From positions 1-32,013 of the forward strand of contig JAKFUN010000169.1 in NCBI GenBank assembly GCA_021732675.1: DNA of 32,013 nt, given 5' to 3'. Shown piece by piece: positions 17,503-25,000 of this stretch. The notes under the pieces are model-generated. The model was not told the origin of the DNA. It saw nothing but the letters and a program-made list of their open reading frames with translations, and did not search any database. A program made the translations under genes and the position numbers. The stretch comes from Phycisphaerales bacterium (GTDB lineage: Bacteria > Planctomycetota > Phycisphaerae > Phycisphaerales > UBA1924). Within the stretch, counting starts at the first letter, position 1. Each line of letters starts with the position of its first letter.

Positions 17503-17735
17503 CGGCAGGTCTTCCGGCTTCGGGCTCCACGGGTTCGACCTTCCCGACGTTCGTTCCGGTTTCCCGGAAACTCCCGTCAGTGGCTGGAGCCAGACTCGCT
17601 CGCGATGGTGTCGCGAACCAATCCGGTCCCAATGAACCCGCTTCAACACCCGTTACGGCGGCGCGTCCGCGGTGGATTTGAACCACACTTCCCTTTTCAC
17701 CCGGGCGGCCTTGCGGTCCCCCGGACACCGACAAC
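17503..17735 (-). ncRNA. Cobalamin riboswitch (aptamer)
   Basis: On the - strand: CGGTGTCC...GTGAAAAGGGAA...GGTTCAAATCCACCGCGGACGCGCCGCCGTAACGGG...GCCACTG...CGTCGGGAAGG...GAAGCCGGAAGACCTGCCG, matching the ordered conserved blocks of the class. Confidence 0.93.
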
Positions 17736-17742
17736 GAGGGCG

Positions 17743-17770
17743 AGCCTAACGACTCTCCGGGCTGTGTCAA
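17743..17770 (-). promoter_or_regulatory. Putative sigma70 promoter for the riboswitch transcript
   Basis: - strand TTGACA (17770-17765), 16-nt spacer, TAGGCT (17748-17743), ending a few nt before the aptamer. Confidence 0.6.
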
Positions 17771-17960
17771 GCGGAGATTCTGCGAAAAAGCCGGCGAGGC
17801 TGGCGCAAAGTTCTGGAATCAAACTACTTACGCCTCTCATTTTCACTCTGTGAATTGCCCGCCCGACTCCCGCAGCCTCCGGAATGCCCGGACAACTCGA
17901 TCGCGTGGACCCAGTTTTCGTTCCTGACACTCGCCCGGCAACGCGATCAAAGCAATGCGT

Positions 17961-18009
17961 GTAGGGTGGCAACCCCGGGGCCTTGCGGGTGCGACTGGGG
18001 TTTGCCACC
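17961..18009 (+). repeat. Intergenic GTAG-headed palindrome (REP-like) at the 3' side of the ABC-F gene
   Basis: GTAG followed by GGTGGCAACCCC...GGGGTTTGCCACC (17965-17976/17997-18009, one bulged base). Confidence 0.55.
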
Positions 18010-18038
18010 AACCGAAAAGGCTTGGCCTCGCGAAGGCC

Positions 18039-19937
18039 TCACGGACGGGTCTTGGACTCCAGCTCGGCCCAGCGCTCAAACAAGGCCGCCACTGTTGCTT
18101 GCGCTTCTTCCAGCTCGCGGCACGCCTGCGTCATCTCTCGATGATCCGACGAGTTGGTCGCGGCGTGTACCCGCTTCTCGGCTATGGCGGCCAGCGCCTC
18201 TGCCTCGTGAATCCGCTTCTCGATCGAGTCAAACTCGCGCTGCTCGTTGTACGTGAGCTTTTTGCGACTCGGCGCCGTCGCAGCCACGACAGTAGGGGCC
18301 GGGGTGGTCGCTGCCCGCAGCGACGCCTGTGCCGCTTTCTCTGCCGCGATCTGAGCCGCGATCGCCTGCTCGAGCTGGGCGTAGATCTTCGCCCCGCCCT
18401 TGCCGTCCAGCAGCAAAATCTCAGTGGCCAAGCGACCCAACATCGCCCGGTCGTGCGTTACTAGCACCAACGCGCCGGGGAAGTCTTCAAGTGCTTCTTC
18501 CAACACCTGCAACGTCGGAATGTCGAGGTCGTTGGTCGGTTCGTCAAGCACCAGCACATCCGCAGGTTCCAGCATGATCCGCGCGATGTGTACGCGGGCC
18601 AACTCGCCCCCGCTCAGCGACCCCACCGGCTGCGCAAGCTGCTCATCGCGAAACAGAAACCTTCGCGACCACCCGGTGATGTGCATCGTCTGACCCTGAA
18701 ACCGCACCTGGTCGCTCACCGGGCACAACGCCTCGCTCAGCAGCGTGCTGGGCTCAAAGTCCTGCCGATGCTGGCTGAAGACCACCACGCGCGGCAACGG
18801 ATCGCACAACTTGATTGTCCCTGCATCGGGCTCGAGTTCTCCCGTCAGTACGCGAATCAGCGTGGTTTTACCGCTGCCGTTTGGGCCCATCAGCCCCAGG
18901 CACCCGCCCGGGCTGAGGGTGATGTCAACATCGGCAAAGAGCTGCCGCCCCGGCTCGCCCAGCGACTTGGCAATGCCTTTGGCTACTACTAGTTTGTTGG
19001 TTCGCCGGCCCGTGCCAGAAAAGTCCACCCTCGCCCCATCCGCCCCCGCCGCGGCGTTTCGATCCTTGAGCTCGGCCAGCTCGTCTTGCCGGTCGTACGA
19101 TGCGAAAATCTTGCTTTTGGACTTGGTGCGTCGCGCCTCCGGCTTACGGCTCAGCCAATCCAGGTCTTTCTTGACCTGGTTCGACAGGGCCTGCTCTGCC
19201 TTGGCTTGGCCTTCCAAAAACTCGCCTTTTCGCCGCAAAAACTCCGTGTAGTTGCCTTGGGCGCTCAGCGTCCCCTGTGGGTACGCGCGGCTCAGTTCCA
19301 CCACCCGGGTCGCGACGTTCTCCAGAAACACCCGGTCGTGCGTCACGAAGACAGATGCGAAAGTTCGCCCACCCGCCAGGGGTTTGAGCAGCAACTCCTC
19401 CAGCCACTCAATCCCTTCCAAGTCCAGGTGATTGGTCGGTTCGTCCAGCAGTAGCAAGTCCGGCTCGCCCCCGCACTGGGCCAGGCCCCGGGCGATGGAC
19501 AGCCGCTTGCGCCACCCGCCCGAAAGGGCCAACGCGGGTGTACCAGCGTGCCCGTCATCAAAGCCGATGCGCGACAGGATCATCTCGGCCAAAATCTCCG
19601 CCTCGTGCAGATCGTGTACGCCCGCCGCCAATCCGCCCAGCATCGCGGCTGCCGTCACCACCTCACGCGGGGTCTTCGCCGGATCATTCCCAAACACGTC
19701 GTACTGCGGCACATACACCACCCGTGCGCCCTTGGAGGTCGTCACCGTGCCCGAGTCGGGCGCGTGCTCCCCTGCGTCGCCGTCGATGCGTGCCAACAGC
19801 TTGAGCAGCGTGCTTTTGCCCGCCCCGTTGGGCCCGATGAGGCCTACGCGTTCGCCCTCGTCGATGCTAAAAGTGACGCCCTGAAAGAGCGCGCGAAGGC
19901 CGTGGGTCTTGGAAATCGATTGAGCGGTGAGCAGCAC
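18039..19937 (-). CDS. uup: ABC-F family ATP-binding protein, Uup-like
   Basis: Two ATPase cassettes (GLIGPNGAGKSTLLKLL / GLMGPNGSGKTTLIRVL), LSGG motifs, LLDEPTNHLDLEGIEWLE, and a C-terminal coiled coil after KKLTYNEQREFDSIEKRI as in Uup. Confidence 0.88.
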   Translation of the reverse strand: MLLTAQSISKTHGLRALFQGVTFSIDEGERVGLIGPNGAGKSTLLKLLARIDGDAGEHAPDSGTVTTSKGARVVYVPQYDVFGNDPAKTPREVVTAAAMLGGLAAGVHDLHEAEILAEMILSRIGFDDGHAGTPALALSGGWRKRLSIARGLAQCGGEPDLLLLDEPTNHLDLEGIEWLEELLLKPLAGGRTFASVFVTHDRVFLENVATRVVELSRAYPQGTLSAQGNYTEFLRRKGEFLEGQAKAEQALSNQVKKDLDWLSRKPEARRTKSKSKIFASYDRQDELAELKDRNAAAGADGARVDFSGTGRRTNKLVVAKGIAKSLGEPGRQLFADVDITLSPGGCLGLMGPNGSGKTTLIRVLTGELEPDAGTIKLCDPLPRVVVFSQHRQDFEPSTLLSEALCPVSDQVRFQGQTMHITGWSRRFLFRDEQLAQPVGSLSGGELARVHIARIMLEPADVLVLDEPTNDLDIPTLQVLEEALEDFPGALVLVTHDRAMLGRLATEILLLDGKGGAKIYAQLEQAIAAQIAAEKAAQASLRAATTPAPTVVAATAPSRKKLTYNEQREFDSIEKRIHEAEALAAIAEKRVHAATNSSDHREMTQACRELEEAQATVAALFERWAELESKTRP

Positions 19938-20031
19938 AGGGCGGGACGATATGCGCCGGGTGAGGCCACACGGCCGCGGGTGGGAAAGGCGTCGCGCCGG
20001 TCCGCGAACTCGCCCGCGATTCGCCCGCTGC

Positions 20032-21333
20032 TCACTTCCCTGACTTTTGCCGCTCCATCTGCGCCTTGATCATTTTTCGAATCTGCGTCGCCTGAGCCTT
20101 CATCCCGGGCACGCTGTTCAGGTCGGCATCGATGGCCGTGAACCACTGCGTGCCCGCGTAGGTGTACCCGTCGTCGGTGAGGTGGTTCTCCAGGTCCGGC
20201 AGGTGTCCGGCGCCGTAGAAGAGCGCGATGGACTTGGGAGCGGGCTTTTCCGCGCTCGCCGCCGCCAGGTCCTTGAGCACCGCCTGGTTGCGGTCCTGCA
20301 CGATCACCTTCATCAGCGTGTCCAGGCCCTGGCCTTGCTTGCCGGCGATGGCCGCCAGGTCGTCCGCGTGGGCCAGCACCTCGACCATCATGACTTTCAC
20401 CGTCAGCGACAACTCCGGGCTGCGTTCCACAAAGCCGAGCATGAAGCCCATGAGCTTGGAGGCAAAGGATGAGCCGTCCAGCATCTTGAAGAGCGCGTCA
20501 CCCGACGCCCCTGAGGCCTCGAGCTTCTTCTGCACTTCGTCGATCGACAGATCGCTGTTGCGCCAGTTGGGGTGCGAGTAGTCAATCGCGGCCAGCTGAA
20601 ACTTCAGCCCCATCGCGCGGGCGAGCTTGGTTTGGATTCCCTCCCCAGAACTGTCGAGTTCCTGTGTGGTGAGCGGCTTCTGGGTGGAGAAAGCGATGTC
20701 CGCCGCGGCCCCTTCCCCCCCGGGGGCGGCGTCGTTTCCAAGGCTGATGATGTCAAACTTCGCGGGAGTCGCGGGGTCAACCTTGAGCTCTTGCGGATGG
20801 CCCCAGGCATCGATCGTGGCGGCTTTGCCGAGTCTTGCGATGCTCCCGTGCAGCGGCGTCAGCACCTCTTCAAAGCTCGCCGGCATCGCGTTCTTCTCTG
20901 CCCGAAACCTCGAAATCAGCACCGCGAGCAAACGCTGGCGCTGGATCGTCACCTTCGCCTTCGCCGCGTCGTCCCCCGGCTCAGCCTCGTCGGCCCCCGA
21001 AGGCTTCACCCCTTCGAAGAGCACCAGCCCCTGCCCGTCCAAGTACTTCTGCAACGCGTCGTAGTAGGCCTGGTCGCCGATGTGCACCACGCCCACCAAC
21101 TGAACTTCTGGCGCGCCGGGCTTGGTCAGCGTGCGAACCGCGATCTCGAGTTTGAGGCGCGAGCCGCCCTCTGCGTCGGTCACGCGGATGTACTTGCCTT
21201 CAGATTCGGAGGGGGTAGCCGCAGCGGCAGGTTGCGGCTCCGAAGACTTCGGCGCCTGAGCCCAACCAACCCTCGGGTTCAAGCCACCACCCAACACGAG
21301 CAACGCGGCGACGGTTCGAAGTGAGCGAAGCAT
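20032..21333 (-). CDS. TraB/GumN-like secreted protein with internal GspG-like segment
   Basis: Signal peptide-like N-terminus; VQLVGVVHIGDQAYYDALQKYLDGQGLVLFEGVKPSG and ALFYGAGHLPDLENHLTDDGY resemble TraB; internal DAWGHPQELKVDPATPAKFDIISLGNDAAPGGEGAAADIAFS resembles the GspG C-terminal domain. Confidence 0.7.
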   Translation of the reverse strand: MLRSLRTVAALLVLGGGLNPRVGWAQAPKSSEPQPAAAATPSESEGKYIRVTDAEGGSRLKLEIAVRTLTKPGAPEVQLVGVVHIGDQAYYDALQKYLDGQGLVLFEGVKPSGADEAEPGDDAAKAKVTIQRQRLLAVLISRFRAEKNAMPASFEEVLTPLHGSIARLGKAATIDAWGHPQELKVDPATPAKFDIISLGNDAAPGGEGAAADIAFSTQKPLTTQELDSSGEGIQTKLARAMGLKFQLAAIDYSHPNWRNSDLSIDEVQKKLEASGASGDALFKMLDGSSFASKLMGFMLGFVERSPELSLTVKVMMVEVLAHADDLAAIAGKQGQGLDTLMKVIVQDRNQAVLKDLAAASAEKPAPKSIALFYGAGHLPDLENHLTDDGYTYAGTQWFTAIDADLNSVPGMKAQATQIRKMIKAQMERQKSGK

Positions 21334-21597
21334 CAGAATCCTTTCCTATCTACGAACGCGACTCATCAGTGGGGCAACGTCGCGCGGTGTCCCGGTTCGC
21401 GCCAGCACACCCCTCACTTGGTTTTCTCCACACTGCCTTGGGCCCAAACGCCCCCGCCAAACTCTCCGCCAACCCTCACGGCAGTAGGAAACCAACCGCT
21501 CCGATTTCACCCCGGTGTGTCCCGCTTGAGTCTGCCGGGGACCTGCCTATCATCTCGACCCGCCGGCAGCCCCGGCGGCACGATCCGGAGCTTTGCG

Positions 21598-21825
21598 ATG
21601 AAAGAGAAGATTCACCCCAAGTATTACCCGAACTGCAAGGTATACCACAACGGCCAGGTCGTGATGGAAGTGGGAGCCACGGTCCCGCAGATGCATGTCG
21701 AAGTGTGGTCGGGCTCGCACCCGTTCTTCACTGGCAAGCAGACCTTTGTGGATGCCGCCGGTCGCGTCGAGAAGTTCCAGCGCAAGTACGCTGGCAACTA
21801 CTTCGACAAGGCCAAGAAGAAGTAA
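21598..21825 (+). CDS. rpmE: 50S ribosomal protein L31 (Cys-poor, probably zinc-independent)
   Basis: MKEKIHPKYYPNCKVYHNGQVVMEVGATVPQMHVEVWSGSHPFFTGKQTFVDAAGRVEKFQRKY; GGAG upstream of the ATG. Confidence 0.93.
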   Translation: MKEKIHPKYYPNCKVYHNGQVVMEVGATVPQMHVEVWSGSHPFFTGKQTFVDAAGRVEKFQRKYAGNYFDKAKKK

Positions 21826-21948
21826 TCCGGGCGATTGCCCGAGCGAGTCGATTGACCACCCGTGGCAGACGCCGCGGGTGCTTTGTTATTGGACGGTAGC
21901 CGGACTCGGCTTGCCTGCCCCTTGGTTCGTGGCTACGTTTAGCCGTTC

Positions 21949-21964
21949 ATCCGGCTATACGGAT
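21949..21964. promoter_or_regulatory. Candidate operator palindrome upstream of metH
   Basis: Perfect inverted repeat ATCCG-GCTATA-CGGAT about 70 nt before the metH ATG. Confidence 0.4.
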
Positions 21965-22035
21965 AAAGCCTGGCGGAGGTCTCGGCGGGAGCCGCCAAGC
22001 CACCCAAGCGGGCCACTCATGCGGGACACATCTGA

Positions 22036-25000
22036 ATGACGAGTCGTTTTCTTTCGGAGTTGCGCCGGCGGGTGCTCGTCCTCGACGGGGCGATGGGCAC
22101 CTCCATCTACGCCCATGACCTCAGCGTCGAGGCCGACTACTGCGGCTGCGAAAACTGCACCGACATTCTCGTCAAGACCCGACCCGACCTCATTCAGTCC
22201 ATCCACGAGTCATTCTTGGCGGTCGGGGCCGACGCGATCGAGACCGACACGTTCGGGGCCAATGAACTGGTGTTGAGCGAGTTCGGCTTGCAGGCCGAGT
22301 GCCGGGCGTTGAACAAGAAAGGGGCGGAGATCGCGCGGGCGGCGTGCGAGCGCTTCAGCACCAGCGACAAGCCGCGATTTGTGCTCGGCTCCATGGGCCC
22401 GGGTACGCGCCTCATCACGCTGGGAAACACCGACTGGGCGGGCATGCTGGCGAGCTATCGCGAGCAGGCCCGGGGACTACTCGATGGCGGCGTCGACGCG
22501 TTCATCATTGAGACCTCGCAAGACCTGCTGCAGGTCAAGTGCGCGATTAATGCGTTGCTAGAGGCCTTGGGCGAACGCGGCAAGACGGCGCTGGACGTGC
22601 CGATCATGGTGTCGGTGACGATCGAGACGACCGGGGCAATGTTGCTCGGAACGGAGATCGCAGCGGCGGCGGCAGCGCTGGCCGAATATCCGATCTGCTC
22701 GCTGGGACTCAACTGCGCCACCGGGCCCACGGAAATGGCCCCGCACGTGCAGTGGCTCGGCAAGCACTGGGGGGCGATGGGGGCGCCTGGTAGGTCGGCT
22801 CTCAGAGCTGACCACGTTGCGGGGGAATCAGAAGTGTCGGCTCGGAGAGCCGACCTACGAAGAGCCGGCCTTCCCCGAGTGGTTTCGGTGGTGCCTAACG
22901 CGGGATTGCCGGTGCTGCACGAAGGGCGCACCGAGTATCCGTTGCAGCCGCAGCCTTTCGTCGACGCGCTGGTCAAGATGGTCGCGCAGAACGGCGTGGG
23001 CATCGTCGGCGGGTGCTGCGGCACCACGCCCGCGCACATCGAGCTGCTGGTCAAGACCGTCGAAGAACAGCAGCGCGAAATGTCGAGGCAAGGCGGCACG
23101 CCGGGAGCCCTCAGCGCGCCCCGCGCGGCCGAAGCGGTGCCCCCCGACGCGGGCGTCACTTCTCTCTATGCGGTTCAGGAATATCGCCAGGACAACTCGG
23201 TGCTCATCATCGGCGAGCGCATGAACGCCTCGGGCTCGCGCGCGTTCAAGAAACTGCTGGAAGCTGAAGATTGGGACGGCATTGTGAGTCTGGCCCGCGA
23301 GCAGGTGCGCCATGATGGGGCCCACGTGCTGGACCTCAACGTCGACTACGCCGGGCGCGACAACGCCCGCGACATGGCCGAGATCGTCAAACGCGTGGTC
23401 CGTCAGGTGAACGTGCCCCTGATGCTCGACTCGACGCAGCCGGCGACCATCGAAGCGGGCCTGCGCCATGCTCCGGGCAAGTGCATCATCAACAGCGCCA
23501 ACTTTGAAGACGGCGAGCACAAGTTCGACGCGATCTGCGCGTTGGCCAAGACCTACGGGGCGGCGTTGGTCATCGGGTCGATCGACGAGGACAAAGAAGC
23601 CTCGATGGCCCGCACGGCGGATCGCAAGCTGGCGATCGCCCAGAGGGCCCTGGAGCGGGCCACGAACGTGCATGGCATGGCCCCCGAAGACATCATGTTT
23701 GACCCGTTGGTGCTGCCGATTTCAACGGGGATGGAGAGCGACCGGCGCAGCGGCCTAGAGACGATCGAGGGCGTGCGGCGCATCATGCAGCGGTTCCCGC
23801 AGTGTCAGACGACGGTGGGCCTCTCGAACTGCTCGTTTGGTTTGAAGCCAGCCGCCCGGGTGGTGCTGAATAGCGTTTTCTTGCACGAACTGCGTGAGGC
23901 GGGTCTCACCAGCGCCATCGTCCACTTCAGCAAGATTTTGCCCAGAAACAAGATCGACCAGACTCAGTGGGACGCGGCCCTCGATGTGATCTACGACCGG
24001 CGACGCGGCGTGGCAGGCGGCACGGTGGTTGGTGGCACCGGTCTCCGGACCGGTGCTTCCGGAGACACCGCTCTGGAGAGCGGTGCCACCAAGGAAGTCG
24101 ACCCGCTGCAAACCTTCATCGGGCTCTTCAACGACGCCACACTGGCGACGACCAAGAAGGAAGCCAAGACCCTGACTCTGGAGGAACGCCTCCGGGCCCA
24201 CATCATCGATGGGGAGAAGGAAGGCGTGGCGGAGACGCTGGCCCTCGCCCGCGAGAAATACAAGCCGCTGGACATCATCAATGATCACCTGCTCGACGGC
24301 ATGAAGACCGTGGGCGATCTCTTCGGCTCGGGGCAGATGCAGTTGCCTTTCGTGTTGCAGAGCGCCGAGGTCATGAAAATGGCGGTGGCGATGCTTGAGC
24401 CCTACATGGAAAAGGCCGGGGCGGGGGGCAAGGGCTCCATCGTGCTCGCCACCGTCAAGGGCGATGTGCACGACATCGGCAAGAACCTCGTCGATATCAT
24501 TTTGACGAACAACGGCTACACCGTCCACAACATCGGCATCAAGCAGCCCATCGCGGACATCCTCAAGGCTTGGCGCGAGTACCACAGCGATGCCATCGGC
24601 CTCTCGGGGTTGCTCGTCAAAAGCGTGAACGTGATGGAAGAGAACCTGCGCGAGCTCAACGAGCAGGGGGTCAATGTGCCGGTGCTGCTGGGCGGGGCGG
24701 CGCTCACACGCCACTACTGCGAGGGGCACCTGCGCGGCGTCTACCGGGGCGAGGTCTTCTACGGTCGCGATGCCTTCGACGGGCTGCGCACCATGGACTA
24801 CATCATGGCCGGGCAGACCGCGACGCTGACCGCCGAGATCACGGATCGCCAAGGCAAGCGCACCAAAGCGGAAGAGATGATCCAGCAGACCCGTATCGAG
24901 AAGCTGGCCAAGGCGAATGCGGAGAACCAAGACACGGGCTGGAAGCCCATGCCACAGGCCGGAGAACCGAAGGTTCGCGTTCGCAGTGACGTCGGGATCG

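Noticed and set aside
17302-17649. 115-aa ORF (-) overlapping the riboswitch
   Set aside because: Its N-terminal half is the aptamer and its C-terminal end runs through a terminator hairpin; no RBS. The expression platform is discussed as a finding instead of a CDS.
17655-17700. tRNA-like T-arm (GGTTCAAATCCACC on the - strand)
   Set aside because: No anticodon or acceptor arms fit; the sequence is explained as part of the cobalamin riboswitch core (GTGAAAAGGGAA...GGTTCAAATCCACCGCGGAC).
21896-21936. GTAGCC...GGCTAC inverted repeat upstream of metH as another REPIN
   Set aside because: Only 6 bp of terminal complementarity and weak internal hairpins; not enough to call.
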